DNA from: an uncultured Bacteroidales bacterium
Lineage (GTDB): Bacteria > Bacteroidota > Bacteroidia > Bacteroidales > P3
Direction: 5' to 3'
Length of the DNA stretch: 35,595 nucleotides
NCBI GenBank assembly: GCA_937915785.1
Contig: CALGGY010000009.1
Span: 1-35,595 of the forward strand
Part shown: positions 9,359 through 18,813 of the stretch, piece by piece
Numbering within the stretch: position 1 is the stretch's first letter
Layout: every line of letters starts with the position of its first letter
The notes under the pieces: generated by a model
Database searches by the model: none
The model's input: only the letters and a program-made list of their open reading frames with translations
Told to the model about the DNA's origin: nothing
Position numbers and translations under genes: made by a program

Positions 9359-11356
9359 ATGCGTAAAATTATAGTATATATAGGTTTTTTGCTTTGTTGC
9401 GCGGCCTACTGTTCGGCACAGCAGGGAGGCGTGATTTTTGCTTCGGCTGATGTGGACAGCAACGGCTTTGTGAAATTGCAATGGACTTTTGCCTATACCC
9501 CCGTGTCATCATTCCAGAGCTATGCGGTAGAACGAAAAAATCCGGCCACGGGATTGTATGATGTTATTTACACCACGCAAAATATTCAAAACCAGCAGTT
9601 TGTAGATTCCAATGCCAATGCTTTGGCCGACAGTGTGAAATATCGCATATCGGCCACCGTTACGGGAAATAATGGCGACATCACAAGCATCGACTCCACC
9701 ATTACAATACTTCCCTCGGTTTTTAATGTGCAGAACCAGAGCCAGTACGCATACGTGAGCTGGAACGCACAGTACCGAACCAACGGCCGGTATCAGGTTT
9801 ATCGCAAAATGCCCGGCCAACCCGTAAGACTGATAGCCACAACCCAACAAACTCATTTTCAAGACACTATACGTCAGTCCATTTGCAGCGACACCATTTT
9901 TTACAAGATAACCTACGTAGGCAGCAACTACAGCACTGAATCCCATTTTGCAGGAGCATGGTTCACCGACCCGTATCCCACCACCCCCTGCACTTTGGAT
10001 GTGGCTACCGTGGACACCGCCACCCAAAACATAGTGCTTTCGTGGCAGCCCAGTGCCGACCCCGACATAATGGGCTATTTCATCTGTCAAGGCTCGCCCT
10101 GCATGGCCTTGGACACCGTTTGGGGGAAGTTCAACACCACCTACACCTGCACCACACGCTCCAGCGACAGCGTCAACGCTTTCCGTATCTACGCCTTCGA
10201 CTCATGCTTTTCGGCCAGCGCCCTTACCGACCCGTACAACAATATTGTGCTCGAAATGGAGGCGCACCACTGCACCCGCGACATAACCTTCCGCTGGAAT
10301 TCTTATATAAACATGCCGGGCAATATGGCCCAATACACCCTTTATCTGAAATACGACAACGCCCCTTACCGAGCTGTGGCCACAGAACCGGCCTCAAGCC
10401 TCGGCACCCTGTACACCATACCCGCCGGCGTTAGGCAGGTGCGGGCTTTTGTGGCGGCAAGCAATGCGGGCAATACCAAACGGGCACTTTCCAACATCAG
10501 AATTTTCGACATGATGACCGTGGACACCGCCGATTTCATCTACGTTCTGGGAGTGTCGGTCGACGACCAAGGCGATGCCCTGCGGCTGAAATTCCTCACC
10601 GACACCCATTACGCAGCCACAGGCTACAATCTTTACAGGCGTGTGGGCAACGGCTTTTACCAAAACTACCGCACCCTGCCGCCATCGGCCACACCTACCA
10701 TCGACTATATAGATTTCGATGTGGACCTCTCGGCACACACCTACGCGTACTACCTGAGCGTTTGGGACGAGTGCGAGCTGATAGAAAAAAAATCGAACCG
10801 CGCGTCGCAGATTTACGCCACTCTCGGCCTCGACGACAACGGTACCACCATTTCGTGGACACCCTACGATGGAGCGGGCAACCTGTTGCGATACAATGTG
10901 CTGCGCAAAACCGAAGGCGAAACCACATGGACAACCATAGCCTCGCTGCAACAATGCCAAACCATAGACAATACGGCAGTTTACGGCAGAGCGCAGTACC
11001 TTGTGCAGGCCGAATATACAAATCCCGAAAACAACCAGCGTTGCATGGCCCAGTCGCAGGTGGTGGAATACCACGGCGACCCCTCGGTGTGGGTGCCCAA
11101 TGCCTTTACGCCGGCACGCGACAACAACAACCGTTTCCTGCCACGCATGTCGTTTGTAAAGGACCAAGAATATGCCATGCGCATATACAACCGTTTCGGA
11201 CTGCTGGTTTTCGAAACCAACGACCCGGCACAGCCGTGGGACGGCCGCCACAATGGCAAAACCGTACCACCGGGAGCTTATGTTTACATAATACAATACC
11301 TCGGCGACGACAATTATTCCAACATAGTGAAAGGCACCGTAACAGTGCTGAAATAA
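9359..11356 (+). CDS. Secreted T9SS type B (gliding-motility-associated C-terminal) protein
   Basis: 665 residues with an N-terminal signal peptide (about 1-20, ending CSAQQ). The body holds several degenerate FN3-like beta-sandwich repeats with YxVYRK and YxLYR motifs. The final ~85 residues begin VWVPNAFTPARDNN, continue with IYNRFG and PWDGRHNGK, and end with PGAYVYIIQYLGD and VKGTVTVLK. This is the CHU-C / gliding-motility-associated type B sorting domain of T9SS substrates, which in known cases directs export without the type A C-terminus. It has its own start region (TATATTTA at 9343-9350, one base off the -7 consensus, very close to the ATG) and lies 22 bp before nadK. Function unknown; probable cell-surface or secreted partner of the preceding adhesin. 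Confidence 0.9.
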   Translation: MRKIIVYIGFLLCCAAYCSAQQGGVIFASADVDSNGFVKLQWTFAYTPVSSFQSYAVERKNPATGLYDVIYTTQNIQNQQFVDSNANALADSVKYRISATVTGNNGDITSIDSTITILPSVFNVQNQSQYAYVSWNAQYRTNGRYQVYRKMPGQPVRLIATTQQTHFQDTIRQSICSDTIFYKITYVGSNYSTESHFAGAWFTDPYPTTPCTLDVATVDTATQNIVLSWQPSADPDIMGYFICQGSPCMALDTVWGKFNTTYTCTTRSSDSVNAFRIYAFDSCFSASALTDPYNNIVLEMEAHHCTRDITFRWNSYINMPGNMAQYTLYLKYDNAPYRAVATEPASSLGTLYTIPAGVRQVRAFVAASNAGNTKRALSNIRIFDMMTVDTADFIYVLGVSVDDQGDALRLKFLTDTHYAATGYNLYRRVGNGFYQNYRTLPPSATPTIDYIDFDVDLSAHTYAYYLSVWDECELIEKKSNRASQIYATLGLDDNGTTISWTPYDGAGNLLRYNVLRKTEGETTWTTIASLQQCQTIDNTAVYGRAQYLVQAEYTNPENNQRCMAQSQVVEYHGDPSVWVPNAFTPARDNNNRFLPRMSFVKDQEYAMRIYNRFGLLVFETNDPAQPWDGRHNGKTVPPGAYVYIIQYLGDDNYSNIVKGTVTVLK

Positions 11357-11378
11357 AAACAATTACAACACACCAACC

Positions 11379-12263
11379 ATGAGTTTGAGGATAGGTCTTT
11401 TTGGCAAACGCTACGACAGCACAATGCGCAACTCGCTGCAGTCGCTCGTGCAGTCGCTCGAAAATCACGCAATAAGCATTTTCGTGTATAACGATTTTTT
11501 CGACCTTATCAAAGGCGACATACGTTTTGTTCAGCCACCGGAATTGTTTTTGCGTACCGCCGACACCGCACAGCAGCCCGATTTCCTCTTCTCCATCGGC
11601 GGCGACGGCACCTTGCTGAAAACCGTGGCCCAGCTGGGACACAAAAACATACCCATTGTGGGGGTGAACATGGGCCATCTGGGTTTTCTTACCACCATTA
11701 GCGGCAGCAATATGGATGACTATGTGGATGAGCTTATCAGCGGCAACTACACCATCGAGGAGCGTGGCATGCTCCATGTGGAGTACGCCGAGGGAGGCAC
11801 CACCACACGGCGTTTCGTGCTCAACGAGGTAACGCTGCATCGCGACAAGCCCCTTACCCTCCTCTCCACCGACGTTTTTGTCGACGGCGACTTTCTGGCC
11901 ACCTATTCCGGCGACGGACTTATTGTGGCCACACCCACCGGCTCCACAGCCTACTCGCTAAGCTGCGGAGGGCCGATACTTACTCCCAACTCCAACTGCT
12001 TTGTGCTCACACCCATTGCCGTGCACACCCTCACTTTCCGCCCCATAATAGTGCCCGACACCGCACACATACGCCTTGTTACCACAAGCAAAGCCAACAC
12101 CATGTGCCTCGGCCTCGACTCCGACTCCATTATCGTGCCCGCACAAACCGAAATAAACATCCGCAAAGAGGACTTTGGCATCAAGCTGGTGCGCATGGAC
12201 CGCCAGAATTTCTATAGCGCCCTGCGCGACAAACTTATGTGGGGTATCGACAAAAGGCAATAA
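11379..12263 (+). CDS. nadK: NAD kinase
   Basis: 294 residues, the usual length. The enzyme phosphorylates NAD+ to NADP+ in the cytoplasm. The diagnostic GGDGTLL lies at 74-80, followed by GVNMGHLGFLTT and by the PTGSTAYSLSCGGPI block that binds NAD and supports oligomerisation. The gene starts 22 bp after the T9SS type B gene, so it may be co-transcribed with it despite the unrelated role. A 205-bp gap with a promoter-like element separates it from mrdA. Confidence 0.96.
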   Translation: MSLRIGLFGKRYDSTMRNSLQSLVQSLENHAISIFVYNDFFDLIKGDIRFVQPPELFLRTADTAQQPDFLFSIGGDGTLLKTVAQLGHKNIPIVGVNMGHLGFLTTISGSNMDDYVDELISGNYTIEERGMLHVEYAEGGTTTRRFVLNEVTLHRDKPLTLLSTDVFVDGDFLATYSGDGLIVATPTGSTAYSLSCGGPILTPNSNCFVLTPIAVHTLTFRPIIVPDTAHIRLVTTSKANTMCLGLDSDSIIVPAQTEINIRKEDFGIKLVRMDRQNFYSALRDKLMWGIDKRQ

Positions 12264-12395
12264 CCTCGCGCCGGCAACATCGCCGCCACACCTTTTATTA
12301 ACCAATACATCGGTCTAAAAAACATACACACAGCAACATACTTCCTAATGTTGTTAAAAAAGAAAAATACGTTTTTTTTATCGGTAAAAATAACG

Positions 12396-12403
12396 TATTT
12401 TTG
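12396..12403 (+). promoter_or_regulatory. -7 element ahead of mrdA-rodA-clpX
   Basis: TATTTTTG is a perfect TAnnTTTG match 65 bp before the mrdA ATG, in the AT-rich 12264-12468 gap. No TTTG sits at the ideal -33 position, only a T-rich run, so the call rests on the -7 half. Confidence 0.45.
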
Positions 12404-12468
12404 CATTTGGCTAAAAATTAACCGTTTCACGTAATCAATTAGTTTAAAAGGAATTACACAAACCGCCA

Positions 12469-14343
12469 ATGACGGACTCGTATTCTAATAGAAACCTTTT
12501 CATAAAGATACTGATAATTGCCATAGGAGCTGTTTTTGTGATACGCCTTATGCAACTGCAGATATTTGACGAGGAGTACAAAAAAGCCGCGGACCAGAAC
12601 GCGCTGCGCAACATAGTGCAGTACCCCGCCCGAGGCCTTGTGTACGACCGCAACGGCGAGCTGCTTGTGTACAACGAAGCTGTGTACGACATAATGGTGG
12701 TGCCCGCTCAGATGAGAAACTCCACCGATTTTGACACCGCCTTGTTTTGCGAAATACTCGAAATCACCCGTCAGGATTTCGACGATCGGATGGCAAAAGC
12801 CACCAAATACTCCATGCAAACGCCATCGGTGTTCATCAAACAGATATCGAAGGAAACCTACGGGGCTTTTCAGGAAAAACTGTACAAATTCAAAGGTTTC
12901 TACTCGCAGCAACGTACCCTGAGGCACTATCCCAAACCCATTGCCGCCCACCTGCTGGGATACATAGGCGAAATAAGCGAGGGCGAGCTTTCCGATACCG
13001 CCCTTAACCACGGTCACTACTACCGCCAGGGCGACTACATAGGCAAAAGCGGACTCGAAAAATCGTACGAAAGTGTGCTGCGCGGCCAGAAAGGGCAGAA
13101 AATAACCCTTGTGGATGTGCACAACCGCGAAAAAGGCCGCTACGAAAACGGACTTTACGACACCGCCGCCGTGGCCGGAATGAACCTGTACACCAGCATC
13201 GACGCCACCCTGCAGGAGTATGCCGAGCGTCTTATGGCCAACAAGCGCGGCTGTATTGTGGCCATAGAACCCGCCACCGGCGAGATACTGACTCTCGTCT
13301 CCGCCCCGTCGTACGACCCCAACCTGCTTGTGGGCCGGGTGCGCGGCAACAACTACAAAATGCTTGCCGAGGATATAGCCAAACCGCTGTACAACAGAGC
13401 TTTACAGGCCACCTATCCGCCAGGCTCCATATTTAAGGTGGCACAGTCAATGATAGCTTTGGAAGAGGGTGTGATAACTCCTTCGACCGGATTTCCGTGC
13501 GACAAGTCGAAAGTGGGTTGCCACAACCATCCCAGCGCCAGCTGCGTGCGCGACGCCATCAAAATGTCGTGCAACCCATATTTCTATTTCACCTACCGCC
13601 GTATGATACAGCAGGGCGTTTACGCCAACGACATACGCGACAGCCATTACGGGCTTGCACTGTGGCGGGCCAATATGCTCAAATTCGGCTTCGGCCAACG
13701 GTTAGGCGTGGATTTGCCCAACGTAGGTGCCGGAAACATCCCCGATACCGCCTTTTACGACAAATGGTACAACGGCAAATGGACTTTCTCCACCATATAC
13801 TCCAACAGCATAGGGCAGGGCGAGGTTACCATCATACCATTGCAGATGGCCAACCTTGCGGCAATAGTGGCCAACCGCGGCTATTACTACACTCCGCATA
13901 TAGTGCGCTACTACGGCGAGGATTCGGTGCGCCCGCCCGAGTTCTACCAAAAGCACGAAACCGGCGTTAGTCCCGAATATTTCGAGATAGCCGCCAACGG
14001 CATGTACGATGTGATACATGGAGCCGGCGGTACTGCCCACCGCGCCAACATTCCCGGCATCGACATCTGCGGCAAGACGGGCACCGCCGAAAACCGAGGC
14101 ATCGACCACTCGGTGTTTATCTGTTTCGCTCCCAAGGACAATCCCAAAATAGCCGTGTCGGTGTATGTGGAAAATTCCGGTGCAGGAGGAGTGTGGGCGG
14201 CACCTATAGCCAGCCTTGTGGTGGAAAAATATCTGAAAAAGAAAGTGGAGCGCACCGAGGTGGAAAAACAATATATGGAAGCCCGCCCCTGCCAGCCTCT
14301 GCCGCTGAAACCGGTATATAAGAAAATGAAAAAACGCAGGTAG
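12469..14343 (+). CDS. mrdA: Penicillin-binding protein 2 (peptidoglycan transpeptidase)
   Basis: 624 residues. A single N-terminal membrane segment (about 9-29) anchors a periplasmic class B PBP. A dimerisation region runs to ~230, then the transpeptidase domain. Active-site motifs are complete: S320-I-F-K323 (PPGSIFK), S367-C-N369 and K536-T-G (CGKTGTAEN). It cross-links side-wall peptidoglycan together with the SEDS polymerase RodA, whose gene begins 2 bp after the mrdA stop. The C-terminus is short and basic. Unlike many relatives, mreBCD is not directly upstream; nadK is. Confidence 0.95.
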   Translation: MTDSYSNRNLFIKILIIAIGAVFVIRLMQLQIFDEEYKKAADQNALRNIVQYPARGLVYDRNGELLVYNEAVYDIMVVPAQMRNSTDFDTALFCEILEITRQDFDDRMAKATKYSMQTPSVFIKQISKETYGAFQEKLYKFKGFYSQQRTLRHYPKPIAAHLLGYIGEISEGELSDTALNHGHYYRQGDYIGKSGLEKSYESVLRGQKGQKITLVDVHNREKGRYENGLYDTAAVAGMNLYTSIDATLQEYAERLMANKRGCIVAIEPATGEILTLVSAPSYDPNLLVGRVRGNNYKMLAEDIAKPLYNRALQATYPPGSIFKVAQSMIALEEGVITPSTGFPCDKSKVGCHNHPSASCVRDAIKMSCNPYFYFTYRRMIQQGVYANDIRDSHYGLALWRANMLKFGFGQRLGVDLPNVGAGNIPDTAFYDKWYNGKWTFSTIYSNSIGQGEVTIIPLQMANLAAIVANRGYYYTPHIVRYYGEDSVRPPEFYQKHETGVSPEYFEIAANGMYDVIHGAGGTAHRANIPGIDICGKTGTAENRGIDHSVFICFAPKDNPKIAVSVYVENSGAGGVWAAPIASLVVEKYLKKKVERTEVEKQYMEARPCQPLPLKPVYKKMKKRR

Positions 14344-14345
14344 AT

Positions 14346-15611
14346 ATGAGAGCACGAAACAGCAGCATTTTCCGCAACGTGGATTGGATAACGGTGCTTA
14401 TTTACGTAGTTATCGTTATTTTTGGCTGGATAAACTTGTATGCCGCCACCTACGACGCCAGCTCGGCCACCGTTTTCAACATAGAGTCGCAGCACGGCAA
14501 GCAGCTGCTGTGGATAGGCATATCGTTTTTGCTGGCACTGTTTATCCTGCTCACCGACGCGCACCTTTTCAGCACTGCGGCGTATGCCATTTACGGTGTT
14601 TTTCTTGTGCTGCTGCTGGTGGTGCTTGCCACTACGGCGGTGAAGGGAGCCACCTCGTGGATTCCCATAGGTCCTTTCAGGCTACAGCCATCGGAGTTTG
14701 CCAAATTCGGCACAGCGCTGGCATTGGCCAAATTTCTCGGCTCCATAGACATACACATGCGCGAGGTGAAGACAAAGCTCATAGCCTTTGGCATAATACT
14801 GGTGCCGGCAGCCCTTATCCTGCTGCAGCACGATGCCGGCTCGGCAATAGTCTTTTCAAGTTTTATAGTGCCCATGTACCGCATGGGGCTGTCGGGCAAA
14901 GTGCTCATTATAGGAGCGTTGGCCATACTGATTTTTGTTCTGTCGCTGCTGCTGTCGCCATATCTGCTGATAGGCATCATAGTGCTAATAGCCGTGGCAT
15001 ATCTTTTTCTGTGGCTTAACAAACGCACCACCAAAATTGTGGTACGCACCATACTTGTTGCGGTGTTGTGTTCGGTATGTGTGCTTTCCACCGAATTTGT
15101 GTTCGAACATGCCCTCGAGCCTCACCAGAAAACACGTATCAACGAGTTGCTCGGCAAGATAGACGACCCCAAGGGCATAGGATACAATGTGCGCCAGTCG
15201 AAAATTGCCGTGGGCTCCGGCGGAGTGGTGGGCAAGGGTTTCCTGAAAGGCACACAGACAAAATTCAATTTCGTGCCCGAGCAGTCTACCGATTTCATTT
15301 TCTGCACTGTGGGCGAAGAGTGGGGCTTTGTGGGTTCCTTTACCCTTGTGGTGCTGTACATTGTCCTGTTCATACGTCTGGTGAAAATGGCGGAACGGCA
15401 GTATTCCAAATTTGCCCTTGTTTACGGATATTCGGTGGTAGGGATATTGTTCCTGCATTTTTTCATCAACATAGGGATGGTGCTGGGCCTGCTGCCCGTT
15501 ATCGGCGTGCCGTTGCCTTTCTTTAGCTACGGAGGCTCGTCGCTGATGTCGTTCACAGCCCTGCTGTTTGTATTTTTGCGGCAAGATGCATCGCACAACA
15601 TAATGATTTGA
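14346..15611 (+). CDS. rodA: Rod-shape SEDS peptidoglycan glycosyltransferase
   Basis: 421 residues, about ten hydrophobic membrane segments. The SEDS hallmarks are present: WIPIGPFRLQPSEFAK, FNFVPEQSTDFIFC with the conserved functional Asp, GEEWGFVGS, and GVPLPFFSYGGSS near the end. RodA polymerises lipid II into glycan strands during elongation and works in a complex with PBP2, encoded immediately upstream with a 2-bp gap. The arrangement supports translational coupling. FtsW is the alternative family member; pairing with mrdA favours RodA. Confidence 0.94.
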   Translation: MRARNSSIFRNVDWITVLIYVVIVIFGWINLYAATYDASSATVFNIESQHGKQLLWIGISFLLALFILLTDAHLFSTAAYAIYGVFLVLLLVVLATTAVKGATSWIPIGPFRLQPSEFAKFGTALALAKFLGSIDIHMREVKTKLIAFGIILVPAALILLQHDAGSAIVFSSFIVPMYRMGLSGKVLIIGALAILIFVLSLLLSPYLLIGIIVLIAVAYLFLWLNKRTTKIVVRTILVAVLCSVCVLSTEFVFEHALEPHQKTRINELLGKIDDPKGIGYNVRQSKIAVGSGGVVGKGFLKGTQTKFNFVPEQSTDFIFCTVGEEWGFVGSFTLVVLYIVLFIRLVKMAERQYSKFALVYGYSVVGILFLHFFINIGMVLGLLPVIGVPLPFFSYGGSSLMSFTALLFVFLRQDASHNIMI

Positions 15612-15628
15612 TTTTAACACTAACCAAT

Positions 15629-16867
15629 ATGGCAAAAAAAACTGAAGTATGCTCCTTTTGCGGATTGCCCGAAAGTCAGGTGGGACCGCTGTTGCAAGGT
15701 TTGCACGGAATGATATGCAGCTCGTGCAGCAGTCGTGCCAACGAACTGTTCGGCATTATCAACGAAAAAAACTCAAAAAAAACCGACCTTGAACTTGAAA
15801 TAAAAACGCCACAACAGATAAAAGCCCATCTCGACGATTACGTAATAGGGCAGGACAGCGCCAAACGTGTGCTCTCGGTTGCTGTGTACAACCACTACAA
15901 ACGTTTGCTGTACCAAAACGACAAAAGCTGTTCCGACAACGACGTGGAAATAGAAAAATCCAACATAGTGATAGTAGGCGAGACCGGAACGGGAAAAACC
16001 CTGCTTGCCCGCACCATAGCCAAGATACTCAACGTGCCGTTTTGCATTGTGGATGCCACCACACTTACCGAAGCCGGATATGTGGGCGAGGACGTGGAAA
16101 ACATACTTACCCGTTTGCTGCAGGTGGCCGACTACGATGTGGCCGCCGCCGAGCGTGGCATAGTGTTTATCGATGAAATAGACAAGATTGCCCGCAAAAG
16201 CGACAACCCGTCCATAACCCGCGACGTGTCGGGCGAAGGCGTGCAGCAGGCCATGCTCAAGCTCCTCGAAGGTGCCGTGGTCAACGTTCCGCCGCAGGGA
16301 GGACGCAAGCACCCCGAACAGAAAATGATAGCCGTGAACACCCAAAACATACTGTTCATCTCCGGCGGAGCTTTCGACGGCATCGAACGCCACATTGCCG
16401 CACGCATGAAAGCTCATGTTATTGGTTTCAAGGAAGCCACCGTGCGCACAAACTCCAGCACGGGCAACCTGTTGCAGCATGTGCAACCACAAGACCTGAA
16501 ACGCTTTGGGCTGATACCCGAACTTGTGGGACGTTTTCCGGTGCTGGCCTCGCTGGCACCTCTCGACAAGGAGGCTCTGCAACGCATACTCACCGAACCC
16601 AAAAACGCCATCACAAAACAGTACAAGGCATTGTTTGCCATGGACGGTGTGGAGCTTAGCTACGACAAGGCGGCATTGGAGATGGTGGTGGACAAGGCCA
16701 TTGAGTTCAAATTGGGAGCCCGTGGCCTGCGCTCGCTTATGGAGGCGGTGATGACAGACATCATGTTCGACCTGCCATCGAAGAAAAATTGCACTAAAGT
16801 GCGCATCACTGCCAAGCTTGTTGCAGAAAAAATTGACCAGAATAGAGACACAATATCAATTGGTTAA
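15629..16867 (+). CDS. clpX: ClpX, ATP-dependent unfoldase of the ClpXP protease
   Basis: 412 residues from the ATG at 15629, 17 bp after the rodA stop; a TTG seven codons upstream is less likely because the family starts close to the zinc finger. The four-Cys zinc-binding domain is C8, C11, C30, C33. Walker A is GETGTGKT (117-124), Walker B is FIDEID (D182, E183), and the IGF loop that docks on ClpP is at 265-267. The sensor and arginine-finger region (DLKRFGLIPELVGRFPV) follows. It unfolds substrates and feeds them to ClpP, whose gene is often adjacent but is absent here. Confidence 0.97.
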   Translation: MAKKTEVCSFCGLPESQVGPLLQGLHGMICSSCSSRANELFGIINEKNSKKTDLELEIKTPQQIKAHLDDYVIGQDSAKRVLSVAVYNHYKRLLYQNDKSCSDNDVEIEKSNIVIVGETGTGKTLLARTIAKILNVPFCIVDATTLTEAGYVGEDVENILTRLLQVADYDVAAAERGIVFIDEIDKIARKSDNPSITRDVSGEGVQQAMLKLLEGAVVNVPPQGGRKHPEQKMIAVNTQNILFISGGAFDGIERHIAARMKAHVIGFKEATVRTNSSTGNLLQHVQPQDLKRFGLIPELVGRFPVLASLAPLDKEALQRILTEPKNAITKQYKALFAMDGVELSYDKAALEMVVDKAIEFKLGARGLRSLMEAVMTDIMFDLPSKKNCTKVRITAKLVAEKIDQNRDTISIG

Positions 16868-16928
16868 GCGATTTTTGAAAAAAGTTTCTCTTTTTTGCAC
16901 AATAAAATAAAACAGGCTTCGTTTATAA

Positions 16929-17084
16929 TATGCTTTTTGACAGAAGAAAGTTCTTTTAAATACGACTTTAGATAAAGGTACGTTACAGCTTCCCAAAAGC
17001 ACAAGCGTATCTTGATGTTTTCTTTTTCATAGTACAATTTTTAGGTTGGGTCCCCGAATATCCCTTTCGGGGGCCTTTTTTTTT
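16929..17084 (+). ncRNA. Candidate small structured RNA downstream of clpX
   Basis: The 262-bp gap between clpX and xerD has no gene but ends in a strong terminator. Hand folding gives nested pairings over the stretch: TATG (16929-16932) with CATA (17028-17031), AAGAAAG (16944-16950) with TTTTCTT (17018-17024), ATACG (16960-16964) with CGTAT (17006-17010). Inside are two small hairpins (16965-16979 and 16988-17000). The long irregular rod recalls 6S-type RNAs, but I see no perfect TAnnTTTG ahead of it, and the helices are short. It may simply be the clpX 3' untranslated region. Confidence 0.25.
17052..17084 (+). terminator. Rho-independent terminator downstream of clpX
   Basis: CCCCGAA (17052-17058) pairs with TTCGGGG (17066-17072) around a 7-base loop, followed by GCC and nine T. 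It lies 185 bp after clpX, so it ends either a long clpX transcript or a separate small RNA. The opposite strand lacks a T-run, so it is not a good terminator for xerD. Confidence 0.85.
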
Positions 17085-17130
17085 GCACCTATGGTAGTAA
17101 AAGGATGTTTACGCTCTTGCGGTAAAAATG

Positions 17131-18042
17131 CTATTTGAAAAACGGGTGGTATTTGGCAATGGTTTCGCGCAGGTATTTGTGATCCAGATGGGTATATATT
17201 TCGGTGGTGGTTATGCTTGAGTGTCCGAGCATTTCCTGCACCGCACGCAGGTCGGCGCCGTTGCGCACCAGTTCGGTGGCAAAGCTGTGGCGGAAACTGT
17301 GCGGACTGATGGTTTTGTGTATGCCCGCTTTTTCGGTGGCGGTTTGTATGAACATAAATATGTATTGCCGCGAGAGCTTGCGACCGAGGCGCGACAGAAA
17401 GACATAGTTCTCGTGTCCGGGCTTGGCGCTGTCGGCGTTGCGCACTTCGCCGATGTACAGTTTCAGCAGGTTTATGGCGTGTAGGTTTATGGGCACCCAG
17501 CGTTGTTTGTCGCCCTTGCCCTGGATCAGTAGGCATTCCTCGTCTAGGTGCAGTTGCGACAAGCGCAGGTTTACCAGCTCCGACACCCGCAGCCCGCATC
17601 CATAAAGCACTTCTATTATCACGCTGTTGCGAAACTCGTCGTCGCGCGACTGGTCGAAAGTGGCGAGAATTTTTTCTATCTCATCGTTGGAAAGCACGTC
17701 GGGCAGGTGCCTGGGGTTGCGCGGCATGTCGAGCATGTCGGTGGGGTTTTCGGTTATGGCATCCTCTATGGACAGATAATGGAAAAACATGCGTATGCCC
17801 GACACTATGCGGCTCTGCGTGGCCACGGCTATACCCGTATCGTTGAGGGCTTTGATGAGGGACCGCAGGTGTTGCAGGGTAATCATTTCGGGGCTAAGAC
17901 CCAGCGGCTCCACAAAGGATTGCAGTATTTTCACATCGTGCAGATAGGCCTCGATACTGTTTTTGGAAAGGCCTTTCTCAAGGTTGAGAAAGGATTTGTA
18001 ATCGCGGATGTAGCGTTGCCAAGTGTTGTCGGGTTTTTCCAT
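17131..18042 (-). CDS. xerD: Tyrosine recombinase XerD-type
   Basis: 303 residues from the ATG at 18042, with AGGTGA a few bases upstream as a possible ribosome site. A GTG at 18051 (three codons earlier) overlaps the lptB stop as GTGA and is the alternative start. The N-terminal SAM-like core-binding domain is followed by the catalytic domain with the full set: Arg in YGCGLRVSEL, Lys in QGKGDKQR, HSFRHSFA (HxxR), His in LGHSSITTTEIYTHL and the nucleophile Tyr in that same block. XerD-type enzymes resolve chromosome dimers at dif. It is the last gene of the kdsD-lptB-xerD run. The residues suit XerD rather than an integron or phage integrase, and no attachment site is visible nearby. Confidence 0.93.
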   Translation of the reverse strand: MEKPDNTWQRYIRDYKSFLNLEKGLSKNSIEAYLHDVKILQSFVEPLGLSPEMITLQHLRSLIKALNDTGIAVATQSRIVSGIRMFFHYLSIEDAITENPTDMLDMPRNPRHLPDVLSNDEIEKILATFDQSRDDEFRNSVIIEVLYGCGLRVSELVNLRLSQLHLDEECLLIQGKGDKQRWVPINLHAINLLKLYIGEVRNADSAKPGHENYVFLSRLGRKLSRQYIFMFIQTATEKAGIHKTISPHSFRHSFATELVRNGADLRAVQEMLGHSSITTTEIYTHLDHKYLRETIAKYHPFFK

Positions 18043-18047
18043 GGGGT

Positions 18048-18770
18048 TCACCTAAGTTCGAAATCATCGCCTAAGTACAGTTTGCGTGCCACGGGGTCGT
18101 TGGCAAGCTCCTCGGGGGTGCCCGATTTGAGCACGCTGCCTTCGAAAAGCAGGTAGGCACGGTCGGTGATGTTGAGGGTCTCGTGCACGTTATGGTCGGT
18201 GATGAGTATGCCTATGTTTTTGTCTTTCAGTTTGGAAACGATGTTTTGTATATCCTGCACAGCAATGGGGTCCACGCCTGCAAAAGGCTCATCGAGGAGC
18301 AGGAATTTGGGGTCGGCGGCCAGGGCGCGTGCTATTTCGGTGCGTCGGCGTTCGCCGCCGGAGAGCTGTATGCCTTTGCTTTTGCGTATGTGCTGCAGGC
18401 CGAACTCGTCGAGCAGCGACTCCAGTTTGGCGTGGCGCTCGTCCTTGCTAAGCTCGGTGAACTCCAGTATGCCCATGATATTGTTCTCCACCGAAAGGTT
18501 GCGGAACACCGAAGCCTCTTGTGCCAGATATCCCACGCCGTGCTTGGCGCGCTGGTACTGTGCCATTTTGGTGATGTCCATATCGTTGAGGAAAACGTGG
18601 CCGGAGTACGGTTTTATGATGCCCACAATCATGTAGAAAGTGGTGGTTTTTCCGGCGCCGTTGGGGCCGAGCAGCCCAACAATCTCGCCCTGTTTCACAT
18701 CCACGCTCACGCCCTTTACCACGGTGCGTTTGCGGTATTTCTTTACAACGTCTTCGGTTCTTAGTATCAT
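18048..18770 (-). CDS. lptB: LPS export ABC transporter ATPase
   Basis: 240 residues, standard for LptB. Walker A GPNGAGKT is at 35-42, the signature is LSGGERRR, Walker B is FLLLDEPFAGVDP, and the switch His lies in LITDHNVHETL. In the cytoplasm it powers extraction of lipopolysaccharide through LptFG and the Lpt bridge. The GERRR form of the signature and DEPFAGVDP are typical of LptB rather than amino-acid importers. It follows kdsD with a 43-bp gap and abuts xerD, and the kdsD link supports an LPS role. Confidence 0.95.
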   Translation of the reverse strand: MILRTEDVVKKYRKRTVVKGVSVDVKQGEIVGLLGPNGAGKTTTFYMIVGIIKPYSGHVFLNDMDITKMAQYQRAKHGVGYLAQEASVFRNLSVENNIMGILEFTELSKDERHAKLESLLDEFGLQHIRKSKGIQLSGGERRRTEIARALAADPKFLLLDEPFAGVDPIAVQDIQNIVSKLKDKNIGILITDHNVHETLNITDRAYLLFEGSVLKSGTPEELANDPVARKLYLGDDFELR

Positions 18771-18813
18771 GATTAAAAAAATGTTTCGGGTTTGTTTATT
18801 GTTGGAAAAAAAA

